Shown here: positions 43,025 to 53,452 of the stretch, in pieces
How positions within the stretch are numbered: position 1 is the stretch's first letter
Layout of the letters: each line of letters starts with the position of its first letter
From: Shewanella pneumatophori
GTDB lineage: Bacteria > Pseudomonadota > Gammaproteobacteria > Enterobacterales > Shewanellaceae
Assembly: GCF_023283895.1 (NCBI RefSeq)
Contig: NZ_JAKILB010000002.1
Span: 310,001-374,000, forward strand
Direction: 5' to 3'
DNA: 64,000 nt
The notes under the pieces: model-generated
Databases searched by the model: none
What the model was told of the DNA's origin: nothing
Seen by the model: the letters and a program-made list of their open reading frames with translations, nothing else
Program-made: the position numbers and the translations under genes

Positions 43025-44119
43025 ATGGCTAACAAAACTGTACTTTTTAACAAGCATCTAGAATCAAACGGCAAGATGGTAGACTTCCACGGTTGGGATA
43101 TGCCACTTAACTATGGTTCACAAATCGAAGAGCACCACGCGGTTCGTCAAGACGCAGGTATGTTCGACGTATCTCACATGACAGTGGTTGATGTGATTGG
43201 TGATGACGCTTGTGCCTTTTTACGTAAATTGCTAGCCAACGATGTCGCTAAGCTTAAAGTGCCAGGTAAGGCCCTATACGGCGGAATGCTCGACCATAAC
43301 GGCGGCGTAATCGACGACCTTATCACTTATTACCTATCAGATACTGAGTACCGCATTGTGGTTAACTCAGCTACCCGCGAAAAAGACCTCGCGTGGATCA
43401 ACGAGCAAGTTCAAGGCTTCAGCGTTGAAGTGACTGAGCGCCCCGAGCTGGCGATGATCGCCGTACAAGGCCCTAACGCGAAGGCAAAAGCCGCAACTGT
43501 ATTTAACGCTGAGCAAAACGCAGCAATTGAAGGCATGAAGCCATTCTTTGGTATGCAGTCTGGTTCACTGTTTATTGCCACTACCGGTTACACCGGCGAA
43601 ACTGGCTATGAAGTGATTGTGCCAGAATCTGAAGCCGAAGCACTATGGCAAGCATTTTTAGAAGCAGGCATTCGCCCATGTGGCTTAGGTGCACGTGACA
43701 CGCTACGTCTAGAAGCGGGCATGAACCTTTACGGCCTAGATATGGACGAAAGCGTTAACCCACTCGCCGCTAACATGGGCTGGACGGTAGCATGGGAGCC
43801 AAGCGATCGTGACTTTAACGGTCGCCAAGCGCTAGAAAAGATTAAAGCAGAAGGTACAGACAAGCTAGTTGGCCTGATCATGGACGCTAAAGGCGTTATC
43901 CGTCACGGCATGGCGGTATTCTTTACCGACAGCGATGGCGTTGAGCAACAAGGTACGATTACTAGTGGTACATTCTCACCAACATTAGGCTACTCAATCG
44001 CTATGGCGCGCGTACCTAATACCATTGGTGATGTGGCTGAAGTAGAAATGCGTAAAAAGCGTGTACCGGTAAAAGTTATCGCACCGTCGTTTGTGCGCAA
44101 CGGTAAACAAGCATTCTAA
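43025..44119 (+). CDS. gcvT: Glycine cleavage system T protein (aminomethyltransferase)
   Basis: 364 residues. It transfers the methylene group from aminomethyl-lipoyl GcvH to tetrahydrofolate. Conserved parts are [33 protein letters not shown] near the start, [12 protein letters not shown] near 190 and [14 protein letters not shown] near 225. Length and motifs are complete. GcvH and GcvP genes follow, but with an unusually long 440-base gap first. Confidence 0.97.
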   Translation: MANKTVLFNKHLESNGKMVDFHGWDMPLNYGSQIEEHHAVRQDAGMFDVSHMTVVDVIGDDACAFLRKLLANDVAKLKVPGKALYGGMLDHNGGVIDDLITYYLSDTEYRIVVNSATREKDLAWINEQVQGFSVEVTERPELAMIAVQGPNAKAKAATVFNAEQNAAIEGMKPFFGMQSGSLFIATTGYTGETGYEVIVPESEAEALWQAFLEAGIRPCGLGARDTLRLEAGMNLYGLDMDESVNPLAANMGWTVAWEPSDRDFNGRQALEKIKAEGTDKLVGLIMDAKGVIRHGMAVFFTDSDGVEQQGTITSGTFSPTLGYSIAMARVPNTIGDVAEVEMRKKRVPVKVIAPSFVRNGKQAF

Positions 44120-44241
44120 TTATATTGGTGGGGTTATAGCTATTTGCATTGGCTTCGTTGTCGAAAGTGCTCATTGATGCTTATCAACTGCGCGCTTTCT
44201 CCTAGAATCCAAAGCAACTATCGGCTAACCCCACCATATAA
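44120..44241. repeat. Palindromic intergenic element between gcvT and gcvH
   Basis: Terminal arms TTATATTGGTGGGGTTATAGC (start 44120) and GGCTAACCCCACCATATAA (end 44241) are complementary apart from short bulges and enclose about 80 bases. The interior has smaller dyads (CGTTGTCGAAAGTGC, TATCAACTGCGC). The layout resembles dispersed extragenic palindromes/MITE-like elements. Confidence 0.65.
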
Positions 44242-44559
44242 TGGCTACTGAGTTTGATTAGCTCAGAAAAAGGTTTGTTTAAACCGTTTGTGATGCGGCG
44301 AATATAAAATGTATTCGCGGTATGTAAGATAGAGCAAAATTAACGATTTCATCTATTTTTAGCTAACGCTTAATAAAGCTTAAAAATAATAGATTTATCC
44401 CGTTGAACTAAATCAATGTGGCAAACGTCAAAAACTAGATGAAATCACTGCACTTATGATGTAAAAAAGGTGCAAAAATTGATATAAGCCTTACTTAGGC
44501 AAATCAGTGTAACGTCTTATTAAATACAGAATTAGAACATCGAATAAGGATTTAGACCA
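44242..44559. other. AT-rich region upstream of gcvH
   Basis: 318 bases with no open frame or hairpin recognised. Probably holds a separate gcvH promoter, since the palindromic element isolates it from gcvT. Confidence 0.35.
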
Positions 44560-44949
44560 ATGAGCAATATCCCAGCTGAACTTAAATATGCTTCTTCTCA
44601 CGAGTGGATCCGTAAAGAAGAAGACGGTAGCTACACAGTCGGTATCAGTGAGCACGCTCAAGAGCTTTTGGGTGACATGGTGTTCGTTGAGTTACCAGAA
44701 GTTGGCGACGACGTTAGCGCTGGTGAAGACTGCGCAGTAGCAGAGTCTGTTAAAGCGGCATCAGACATCTACGCACCACTATCAGGCGAAGTTGTTGCAG
44801 TAAACGAAGCACTGGAAGATTCTCCAGAGCTAGTAAACAGCGACGCATTCGGTGATGGTTGGTTCTTCCGCGTAATGCCAACAGACCTAGCTGAACTAGA
44901 CAACTTGCTTGATGCCGAAGGTTATCAAGCAGTTATCGACGAAGAATAA
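44560..44949 (+). CDS. gcvH: Glycine cleavage system H protein
   Basis: 129-residue lipoyl carrier that shuttles the aminomethyl group between GcvP and GcvT. The lipoylation site is the lysine in [20 protein letters not shown] near residue 65, and [37 protein letters not shown] is the typical N-terminal half. A strong terminator follows directly. Confidence 0.98.
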   Translation: MSNIPAELKYASSHEWIRKEEDGSYTVGISEHAQELLGDMVFVELPEVGDDVSAGEDCAVAESVKAASDIYAPLSGEVVAVNEALEDSPELVNSDAFGDGWFFRVMPTDLAELDNLLDAEGYQAVIDEE

Positions 44950-44962
44950 GCGTCGATGATAA

Positions 44963-44997
44963 ACAAAGCCCCAACTCATCGCTGAGTGGGGCTTTGT
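44963..44997 (+). terminator. Terminator after gcvH
   Basis: ACAAAGCCCCA and TGGGGCTTTGT with an inner CTCA/TGAG pair make a stem of about 15 bp. It lies between gcvH and gcvP, so gcvP probably has its own promoter. Confidence 0.85.
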
Positions 44998-45161
44998 TCG
45001 TTTTATGGCTTATACCCTTGTAAATAGTCAGGGCAATAACGCCAAATGGCAGAGTTCAACAAGCTAAATGCTGCCAAACAACAATCGAATTCTAAACTAA
45101 AGAGACCGGTAGCTCCTCCCCCCTACAGGTAGGATACTGGCAAATAGGAACTAGGTTACCC

Positions 45162-48050
45162 ATGACCACTGAAACCCTTACGCAACTAGAGCAGCACGAA
45201 TTATTTATTCGTCGTCACATCGGCCCAGGTGCTGAGCATCAGCAAGAGATGCTTAATTTTGTTGGTGCTGAGTCATTAGATGACTTAACCGCGCAAATCG
45301 TGCCAGGTGCTATTTTACTTAACCGTGATCTTTTAGTCGGCGACTCATGTGGCGAAGCTGAAGGTCTAGCCTATATCCGTAAAATTGCTGATAAAAACCA
45401 AGTATTCAAAAGCTACATTGGTATGGGTTACCACGGCACTGAAGTACCAAGCGTCATTCAGCGTAACGTATTAGAAAATCCAGGTTGGTACACAGCGTAC
45501 ACTCCTTACCAGCCAGAGATTGCTCAAGGTCGCCTAGAAGCGATTTTGAACTTTCAGCAGCTGTCGATGGATCTAACCGGTCTAGACTTAGCATCTGCAT
45601 CACTACTCGATGAAGCAACCGCAGCTGCTGAAGCAATGGCGCTATCTAAGCGTGTTTCTAAAGCTAAAAAAGCTAACATCTACTTTGTGGCTGATGATGT
45701 ATTCCCACAAACTATCGACGTGATTAAAACCCGCGCTGAGTGTTTTGGTTTTGAAGTTATCGTAGGTCCTGCTGAGGATGCGGTTAACTACGAGCTATTT
45801 GGTGCCTTGTTCCAGTACACTAACGTACACGGTGAAATCGTTGATCACAGCGAACTATTTGCCAAGCTGCACGAGAAAAAAGCATTAGTTTCAGTCGCTG
45901 CTGACATCATGTCGCTAGTGGTACTGAAGTCGCCTGGCTCAATGGGCGCAGACGTAGTATTTGGTAACTCACAGCGCTTTGGTGTACCAATGGGCTTTGG
46001 TGGTCCACACGCTGCTTTCTTCGTGACTCGCGACGCACATAAGCGTTCACTACCGGGTCGTATTATCGGTGTATCACAAGATACTCGCGGTAACCGAGCA
46101 CTGCGTATGGCTATGCAAACTCGTGAACAACATATCCGCCGTGAAAAAGCCAACTCAAACATTTGTACTGCGCAGGTACTGCTTGCCAACATGGCATCGT
46201 TCTACGCGGTATACCATGGCCCACAAGGTCTTAAAACCATTGCTGAGCGCATTCACCGCTTAACGGATATCGTCGCTGCTGGTTTGACTGCAAAAGGCGT
46301 TGAGCTAGTTAACAGCACTTGGTTCGATACCCTATCAATTAAAGGCTTAGATGTTGCCGTTGTTAAAGCGCGCGCGGTTGCAGCCGGTCTAAACCTACGT
46401 ATCGATAGCGATGGCATTGTCGGTTTGAGCTTAGCTGAAACCACGACTCGCAGCGATGTTGCTGAGCTATTTGAGGTGATCCTTGGCGCTGACCATGGTT
46501 TAGATGTTGCTGCACTTGATGGCGATATTATTGCTAACGGCAGCCAGTCAATTCCATCTGAGCTACTACGTACTGATGCAATCTTGACGCACCCAACTTT
46601 TAATCGCTACCACAGCGAAACTGAGATGATGCGTTACATCAAGCGTTTAGAAAGCAAAGATTTAGCCCTAAATCACTCAATGATCTCACTTGGCTCATGT
46701 ACCATGAAGCTAAACGCGGCAACCGAGATGGCGCCAATCACATGGCCTGAGTTTGGTAACATGCACCCGTTCTGCCCAACAGAGCAAGCGCAAGGTTACA
46801 CTCAGTTACTTGAAGAGCTATCAGCATGGTTAGTTGATATCACAGGTTACGACGCAGTATCGCTACAGCCAAACTCTGGCGCACAGGGCGAGTACGCAGG
46901 TCTACTGGCAATTAAGCAATACCATGAGTCACGTGGCGACGCGCACAGAAACATCTGTCTAATTCCACAATCTGCCCACGGCACTAACCCAGCATCAGCG
47001 CAGCTTGCAGGCATGAAAATCGTCGTTACCGCCTGTGATAAAGCCGGCAACATCGATATGGATGACCTAAAGGCGAAAGCGGCTGAAGTGGCTGATAATC
47101 TATCTTGCATCATGGTGACTTACCCATCGACTCACGGTGTGTATGAAGAAGGCATTGGTGAGATCTGTGAAGTTATTCACCAGCACGGTGGTCAGGTTTA
47201 CCTAGATGGCGCCAACATGAACGCACAGGTTGGCCTAACATCACCAGGTTTTATCGGCGCAGACGTGTCGCACCTTAACCTACACAAAACCTTTGCTATT
47301 CCACATGGCGGCGGTGGACCAGGTATGGGCCCAATCGGTGTTAAAAAGCACCTAGCGCCATTCCTATCTGGTCACAGTGTTATTAAGCACGGCTTAGAGT
47401 CAGACAACAACGGCGCGGTATCAGCAGCACCATTTGGTAGCGCAGGTATTCTGCCAATCACTTGGATGTACATTAAGCTGCTAGGTAAAAAAGGCCTACG
47501 TCAGTCAACACAAGTAGCGCTACTAAACGCTAACTACGTGATGAAGAAGCTTTCTGCTCATTATCCAGTGCTTTACTCTGGCCGTAATGACCGTGTAGCG
47601 CACGAGTGCATCATCGACTTACGCCCGCTTAAAGAAGCCTCTGGTGTGACTGAAATGGATATTGCTAAGCGTCTAAACGACTACGGTTTCCACGCGCCAA
47701 CCATGAGCTTCCCAGTTGCTGGTACGCTAATGATTGAGCCAACAGAATCAGAGTCTAAGGTTGAGCTAGACAGATTCATCGAGGCAATGGTGTCTATCCG
47801 CGGCGAAATCGCTAAGGTAGAAGCAGGTGAGTGGCCAGTGGATAACAACCCACTGCACAACGCACCGCACACACTAGCTGACATTATGGATCCTGCATTT
47901 GATGAGCGTCCATATAGCCGTGAAGAAGCTGTGTTCCCAACAGCAGCGGTTAAGGCGAATAAGTTCTGGCCAACGGTTAACCGTATTGATGATGTGTTTG
48001 GTGACCGCAACTTGATGTGTTCATGCGCACCTGTCAGCGACTACGAGTAA
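45162..48050 (+). CDS. gcvP: Glycine dehydrogenase (decarboxylating), GcvP
   Basis: 962-residue pyridoxal-phosphate enzyme that decarboxylates glycine and loads the residue on GcvH. It is the long, single-chain form. [15 protein letters not shown] opens the protein and [40 protein letters not shown] is strongly conserved. The PLP-binding lysine lies in [20 protein letters not shown] near residue 709. The gene ends in a palindromic element and a terminator. Confidence 0.98.
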   Translation: MTTETLTQLEQHELFIRRHIGPGAEHQQEMLNFVGAESLDDLTAQIVPGAILLNRDLLVGDSCGEAEGLAYIRKIADKNQVFKSYIGMGYHGTEVPSVIQRNVLENPGWYTAYTPYQPEIAQGRLEAILNFQQLSMDLTGLDLASASLLDEATAAAEAMALSKRVSKAKKANIYFVADDVFPQTIDVIKTRAECFGFEVIVGPAEDAVNYELFGALFQYTNVHGEIVDHSELFAKLHEKKALVSVAADIMSLVVLKSPGSMGADVVFGNSQRFGVPMGFGGPHAAFFVTRDAHKRSLPGRIIGVSQDTRGNRALRMAMQTREQHIRREKANSNICTAQVLLANMASFYAVYHGPQGLKTIAERIHRLTDIVAAGLTAKGVELVNSTWFDTLSIKGLDVAVVKARAVAAGLNLRIDSDGIVGLSLAETTTRSDVAELFEVILGADHGLDVAALDGDIIANGSQSIPSELLRTDAILTHPTFNRYHSETEMMRYIKRLESKDLALNHSMISLGSCTMKLNAATEMAPITWPEFGNMHPFCPTEQAQGYTQLLEELSAWLVDITGYDAVSLQPNSGAQGEYAGLLAIKQYHESRGDAHRNICLIPQSAHGTNPASAQLAGMKIVVTACDKAGNIDMDDLKAKAAEVADNLSCIMVTYPSTHGVYEEGIGEICEVIHQHGGQVYLDGANMNAQVGLTSPGFIGADVSHLNLHKTFAIPHGGGGPGMGPIGVKKHLAPFLSGHSVIKHGLESDNNGAVSAAPFGSAGILPITWMYIKLLGKKGLRQSTQVALLNANYVMKKLSAHYPVLYSGRNDRVAHECIIDLRPLKEASGVTEMDIAKRLNDYGFHAPTMSFPVAGTLMIEPTESESKVELDRFIEAMVSIRGEIAKVEAGEWPVDNNPLHNAPHTLADIMDPAFDERPYSREEAVFPTAAVKANKFWPTVNRIDDVFGDRNLMCSCAPVSDYE

Positions 48051-48060
48051 TTGCTGCTTG

Positions 48061-48160
48061 GGCTTGCTACTGCGGCGTTGAACCTCGGCTCCAGTCCTCA
48101 TCGACTGGAGTCAACTCCGGGCTAGAGCCTTCGGTTCGCCTTGCATTAGCATCGCCAGCG
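48061..48160. repeat. Palindromic element after gcvP
   Basis: An imperfect long dyad centred on CTCCAGT-cctcatcg-ACTGGAG (48089-48110), with outer GCGTTGAACC and GGTTCGCC arms. It shares the layout GTTG...CTCAT-GA...TCAACT-CG with the element after gcvT, so both may belong to one family of extragenic palindromes. Confidence 0.55.
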
Positions 48161-48211
48161 ACGCAATTATGGAAATTGTGAGTTTAGTGGTTTCTGGTAG
48201 TTAAAGAATTG

Positions 48212-48239
48212 AAAAAGCGACCTTGTGGTCGCTTTTTTT
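48212..48239 (+). terminator. Terminator of gcvP
   Basis: AAAAAGCGACC pairs with GGTCGCTTTTT around a TTGT loop and ends in seven Ts. Confidence 0.9.
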
Positions 48240-48348
48240 GTTTTTAAGAGCATGACTTTAAAGTAAAAGTAAAATAATTTGATTTTTATCACCCTGAGGA
48301 GGTTTGAAAACCCCTATTGTAAGGAACACAATTACAAAGGAGTAAGAA

Positions 48349-49011
48349 ATGGATTTTATTTCATGGCGGAAGCGTGAACTGCACAAGGAAAAGTTTTTCA
48401 TTGAAGATGGGATTCTTAACAAAGACCTTTGGGAAAAAGCACCTGTCAAAGTGCTGTTTCTGATGAAAGAGGCTTATGAAAGTTCAACTGAAACTGAACA
48501 AGAATGGGCGCTAAATGAATATCTAGCTTCTAAAACGTTAAAAGAGCTAGGTAAGCCGATGTGGTGGTCTGTAGCGCACTGGCTTGATGGTCTAAATAAG
48601 CTTATCGCTACTGGTGAAGTTCAGTCATTTGATGAAGGTTACAAATCAGATCTCAAGGTCGAAGAGGCCTTTCAAAGCTGCGCTATTATCAATATCAAAA
48701 AGAGTGCAGGTCAAAGCTCATCTGCGGCAGATGATCTATCGAAATATGTTGATAGTGATTGGGAGTTATTACTTGAACAAATCAAAGCTATTAACCCAGA
48801 TTTGATCATTTGCGGTGCGACCTACCCACTTGTAGCGCCTAAGTTAGGTAACCCCAAAAAGTCTGCCGAATGGTTGTATCAAGCAGAAGGTTATTACTTT
48901 GTCGACTTTTGGCATCCATCAAATCAATGGCCGTATAAAGTGAAATATTACTCGTTGCTTTCAGCGCTGAAGCAGTCGAAAGAGTTGTGGCAGCCACTTC
49001 GAGTCCTATAG
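48349..49011 (+). CDS. Uncharacterised protein with uracil-DNA-glycosylase-like features
   Basis: 220-residue soluble protein with strong Shine-Dalgarno AAGGAG. Not recognised as a named gene. Several stretches fit the UDG-like fold: VKVLFLMKEAY near residue 34, SCAIINIKKSAGQSSSAADDL near 105, LLEQIKAINPDLIICGATY near 145, and a late HPS triplet in FWHPSNQW near 185. The classical catalytic GQDPYH is absent, so it is not a true Ung. Activity is unknown. It lies alone between two short direct repeats and has its own terminator, in an accessory stretch with a transposase. Confidence 0.6.
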   Translation: MDFISWRKRELHKEKFFIEDGILNKDLWEKAPVKVLFLMKEAYESSTETEQEWALNEYLASKTLKELGKPMWWSVAHWLDGLNKLIATGEVQSFDEGYKSDLKVEEAFQSCAIINIKKSAGQSSSAADDLSKYVDSDWELLLEQIKAINPDLIICGATYPLVAPKLGNPKKSAEWLYQAEGYYFVDFWHPSNQWPYKVKYYSLLSALKQSKELWQPLRVL

Positions 49012-49047
49012 ATTAAGCTCTATACCGACAGCGATGCAATTATTTGG

Positions 49048-49074
49048 AACGCACCCTTTGTGGTGCGTTTTTTT
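49048..49074 (+). terminator. Terminator after the UDG-like gene
   Basis: AACGCACC and GGTGCGTT stem of 8 bp with a six-base loop, followed by TTTTT. Confidence 0.88.
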
Positions 49075-49091
49075 ATTGGGATTTTTAGGGT

Positions 49092-49126
49092 CTACGAAAG
49101 CCAACCATTGACACCATAGTTAATGG
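49092..49126. repeat. Copy of a short dispersed repeat near the transposase gene
   Basis: Pattern CTACGA..CCAACCATTGACACCATAGTTAATGGCA, matched at 50481-50515 with a few differences. It contains the dyad CCATT..AATGG. Further partial matches (AATGGGTGGCTT) are at 49236-49256 and 51737-51757. The rest of 49127-49501 is AT-rich with no gene seen. Confidence 0.5.
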
Positions 49127-49501
49127 CACTAGGCAAAGAGGAGGTACAACAAAGCCTAGTAGAGGATGTGCTAAAGCATAAAAGATATGACTGACCTGTC
49201 TTTTGTTTCTGGTCTCTCTTTTATGTGAGATTAGCAATGAACAATGGGTGGCTTCGTTTTAACTTCTATATAGACTCAAAAGGATAGGCAGATTACAAAT
49301 AATTGGGTCAAACCTCCAACCTACTTTTTCAGCAGCACTGCCTATAAAAAGCCAGAAGAATAGATTTACAATTATTGTTTTATACTTATAATTGCTTTTA
49401 AATTAATCGCTTAGTTCATATTCTTGGTATGATTAATCATATTTTTTATTAGATTTTTTACGCTTTTTAGAACATATCCAATATTATTATAAGGCTGATA
49501 A

Positions 49502-50392
49502 ATGCGAGAAGAGCATGTTAGTTTATTGAGTGGCTTATATGCAGCGTTAGATCACGTCCAGTCTTTTGTTTATATCAAAAATCGTAAGTTCGAATATGTA
49601 TACGCAAACATACATACGCTTAAACTTTTTGGGTGTACTGCTGAAGAGCTTTATTTAGCTACTGACACTAAATTCTTCCCCTCGGACGTAGTAAATGAAC
49701 TTCGAGCTGTGGATTTAAAAGTGTTATCGGGTGAGTCAACTGAAGAAGAAGTTGTAGTTGATGCAGGAACTTCTAAAAGACGAATCTATCTCAATGTAAA
49801 AGCCCCAATTTATTCAGATACTAATCCAAATGAAGTTATCGGAATTTTAGGGATATCGACGGATATCACTACTCAAAAGTTATTGGAAGAAAAAGCGTTG
49901 AAGCTGGCTAAGACAGATGTGCTGACAGGGTTAGCTAATAGGTTAGAGCTTGATACTAGGCTTAGTCATGAAATTGAAAGATGTAGACGTTCTCAATATC
50001 CGCTAAGCATTATTTTGGTTGACCTCGATCATTTTAAAAAAGTGAATGACAACTATGGTCACCTTTTGGGAGATAAATGTTTAATTCAAGCCTCTGAAAT
50101 ATTGACCAATAATACTCGTGTACTGGACACTGTAGGACGCTGGGGAGGCGAAGAGTTTTTAATTTTGTGCCCTGAAACTAATTTAGATAACGCAATAGAT
50201 TTGGCTGAAGCATGTCGAGCAATTATTGAACAACATCGTTTTGCTGAAGGGCCACACGTTACGGTCAGCCTTGGTGTTACCACAATGATAGAAGGTGATA
50301 GCCTTGAGGCGTTAATTAACCGAGCAGATCAAGCTCTATATAATGCCAAGACGCTCGGCAGAAATAGGGTTGAAGTTTTGCAGGGTGAGTAA
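49502..50392 (+). CDS. Diguanylate cyclase with PAS sensor domain
   Basis: 296 residues, no membrane helices. PAS domain about 10-125 (SFVYIKNRKFEYVYAN, GILGISTDITTQKLLEEKA). GGDEF-type domain about 135-295 with active-site RWGGEEF near 218 and the substrate-binding NDNYGHLLGD. It makes cyclic di-GMP. No RxxD inhibitory site five residues before GGEEF is apparent (the preceding bases encode VLDTVGRW). It is transcribed alone in an accessory region; the signal is unknown. Confidence 0.92.
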   Translation: MREEHVSLLSGLYAALDHVQSFVYIKNRKFEYVYANIHTLKLFGCTAEELYLATDTKFFPSDVVNELRAVDLKVLSGESTEEEVVVDAGTSKRRIYLNVKAPIYSDTNPNEVIGILGISTDITTQKLLEEKALKLAKTDVLTGLANRLELDTRLSHEIERCRRSQYPLSIILVDLDHFKKVNDNYGHLLGDKCLIQASEILTNNTRVLDTVGRWGGEEFLILCPETNLDNAIDLAEACRAIIEQHRFAEGPHVTVSLGVTTMIEGDSLEALINRADQALYNAKTLGRNRVEVLQGE

Positions 50393-50480
50393 AACCTATA
50401 ATAGCCGGCATTTTGCTTTTTTCTTTATTCGCCCCGCCCTATAAGTGCACTCATTAGCTGGAACTCTTTATTCACGGGTT

Positions 50481-50515
50481 CCTACAACCAATCATAGACA
50501 CCCATCGTTAATGCA
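50481..50515. repeat. Second copy of the dispersed repeat, before the transposase gene
   Basis: CCTACAACCAATCATAGACACCCATCGTTAATGCA parallels the copy at 49092-49126. It follows a small hairpin (GGAACTC..GGGTTCC at about 50460-50482). Confidence 0.5.
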
Positions 50516-50567
50516 TGTTTGTAGACCTCTTACTAAGCTTTAGTTATTGCAGAAGTAGGAGGTTGTT

Positions 50568-51545
50568 ATGCCCCGTCCTAGAAGTACACTCATTAGCTTG
50601 GAAGACACGCCTTATTACCACTGTTGTAGCCGTGTGGTTCGGCGTGCTTTCTTATGTGGTGATGATAAATATACTGGTAAGAATTATGACCACCGCCGAG
50701 GTTGGGTTGAGGCGCAAATACTCAAGTTAACAGAGGTATTTGCGATAGACGTAGCTGCGTATGCAGTGATGAGCAACCATTTGCATGTAGTGCTTTATAT
50801 CGACCTTGATAAGGTGAATGGTTGGTCAGATAGGGAAGTGGTTGAGCAATGGCATAAGCTGTTTAATGGTACTGATTTAACACAGAAGTTTGCTAAAGGT
50901 GAAGTGATAGACGAGTGTATGGTTGCATTACTCAAGCAGCTAATAGCGACTTATCGTTCGCGCTTGTGTGATATTAGCTGGTTTATGCGTTGTTTAAATG
51001 AACCTATCGCACGACAAGCTAATTATGAAGATAACTGTACAGGCCATTTTTGGGAGGGGCGGTTTAAGAGCCAAGCATTACTTGATGAAGCCGCTGTACT
51101 TGCTTGTATGGCGTACGTTGAACTCAACCCAATTCGTGCCAAGATGGCTAAAACACCTGAAAAGTCAGATTACACCAGTTTGCAATTAAGGGTAAATGCG
51201 GCACTGAAAGGAAAGCAGCCTGCTAAATTGCTCCCTTTCATTGGCAATGAAAGAAAGTACCAGCCAAAAGGGATTAACTTTTCACTGAAAGATTATTTAA
51301 TGCTTGTAGATGAAACCGGTCGTGTTATACGTGATGATAAGCGCGGTGCTATCTCTCCTGAAGCAGATAACATTCTGAATAGGCTTAACATTCCAATGGA
51401 TAATTGGATTAAAATTACATCTGAATTTGGTAAGTTATTCCATTGTCCAGTGGGTTCACTACAGGAGTTAACTCACTATTGTGAGCATTTAGAAAAGCGA
51501 CGACGGCACTTTGCCAGTAGTTGTCAGTACCTCTCTGGGAGCTAA
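50568..51545 (+). CDS. REP-associated tyrosine transposase-like protein (Y1_Tnp/IS200-like, RAYT)
   Basis: 325 residues. The HUH motif is MSNHLHVVLYI near residue 68, with an upstream TPYYHCCSRVVRRAFLCGDD and downstream GHFWEGRFKSQALLDEAAVLACMAYVELNPIRA. These are diagnostic for the large RAYT group common in Shewanella. The catalytic tyrosine should lie in the segment LIATYRSRLCDISWFMRCLNE. Such proteins are domesticated IS200-type nucleases linked to REP palindromes. It has no flanking inverted repeats of a classic IS but is surrounded by short diverged repeats. Confidence 0.88.
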   Translation: MPRPRSTLISLEDTPYYHCCSRVVRRAFLCGDDKYTGKNYDHRRGWVEAQILKLTEVFAIDVAAYAVMSNHLHVVLYIDLDKVNGWSDREVVEQWHKLFNGTDLTQKFAKGEVIDECMVALLKQLIATYRSRLCDISWFMRCLNEPIARQANYEDNCTGHFWEGRFKSQALLDEAAVLACMAYVELNPIRAKMAKTPEKSDYTSLQLRVNAALKGKQPAKLLPFIGNERKYQPKGINFSLKDYLMLVDETGRVIRDDKRGAISPEADNILNRLNIPMDNWIKITSEFGKLFHCPVGSLQELTHYCEHLEKRRRHFASSCQYLSGS

Positions 51546-51632
51546 GCTATTCAAACATTTCTCCTTACTCATAGAATGACACTATGGGTTGTTTTGCTTT
51601 GCCTATAACTCGTCAATTTTCAATTGAATCCC

Positions 51633-51903
51633 TGCTTTTTTGTCGTTTTTACTTCCTAAACTTCCCCTAGCAAGATGCAAGACGTTTGATTATCGATGCT
51701 TAGCCGAAAATCATAGTCATAGACCAGTAGGTTGTTGATTAATAATGGGTGGCTTTGTCCTTTTTGCTTTTTTGCTGTTTTTACTTCCTAACTACCTTTA
51801 ACAATAAACAAGGTATCTGATTATCTATGTTTAGCTTAAAATCGTAGGTGTTAACGTTAATTTTTATGTTGTTGATTATTATTGTGTTTTTCTAGTGGCT
51901 CTG
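51633..51903. repeat. Two diverged direct repeats of ~132 bp
   Basis: Copy 1 (51633-51764) and copy 2 (51765-51903) both start TGCTTTTTTGNNGTTTTTACTTCCTAA and contain TTAGCYNAAAATC and GTTGTTGATTA. They differ in between and are non-coding. They lie in the 635-base gap between the transposase and frmA; the remainder (to 52180) shows nothing else recognised. Confidence 0.65.
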
Positions 51904-52177
51904 TTTTTTTTCATTTTAATCCTCCCCCTACTTTTTCTTTTAATAAAAACTAATTAGGATGATTTTGTGAAACTTTCTTGTGAGTACCTATACTCAATCA
52001 TAGAAATTTAAGCAAAATCTGAAATCTAATAATTATTACACCTTGGTAATAATTATTTACCTAAATAGGGGATTATCACTGTTAATTTAGTTAATATAAT
52101 TGTCGGCATCTGCAGAGGGGAGTCACAGTGCTTCCCATGCCAAATCTTATAGAGCTTATTTAATTTAAAGGAAGTGA

Positions 52178-53311
<1,134 letters not shown>

Positions 53312-53331
53312 GTAAGCATTAAAAGGTGTTG

Positions 53332-53440
53332 CTCAGCAGTTGTAGCTGAGTGGCCAAGGCAATTTGCTTGAGACGTTTTTTATCGCTTAAGCAAATTGCA
53401 TAAGCTGGAGCTTGCAGGTTCGAGTTCCAGCTTAGTTTTT
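53332..53440 (+). promoter_or_regulatory. Structured RNA element between frmA and frmB
   Basis: Three consecutive hairpins: CTCAGC/GCTGAG (53332-53350), a 14-bp stem GCAATTTGCTTGAG/CTTAAGCAAATTGC (53359-53399) and a perfect 9-bp stem TAAGCTGGA/TCCAGCTTA (53401-53434) followed by TTTTT. The last T ends three bases before the frmB Shine-Dalgarno. TAGCTGAGTGGCCAAGGC and GCAGGTTCGAGTTCC inside it resemble tRNA D-arm and T-arm sequences, but no acceptor stem closes, so it is not an intact tRNA. Confidence 0.6.
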
Positions 53441-53452
53441 CTGGGAGTTATT

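Noticed and set aside
53332..53440. A type II tRNA gene (Ser/Leu-like) between frmA and frmB
   Set aside because: D-arm and T-arm text is present, but no acceptor stem closes, the T-loop has an extra base and there is no clear anticodon loop.
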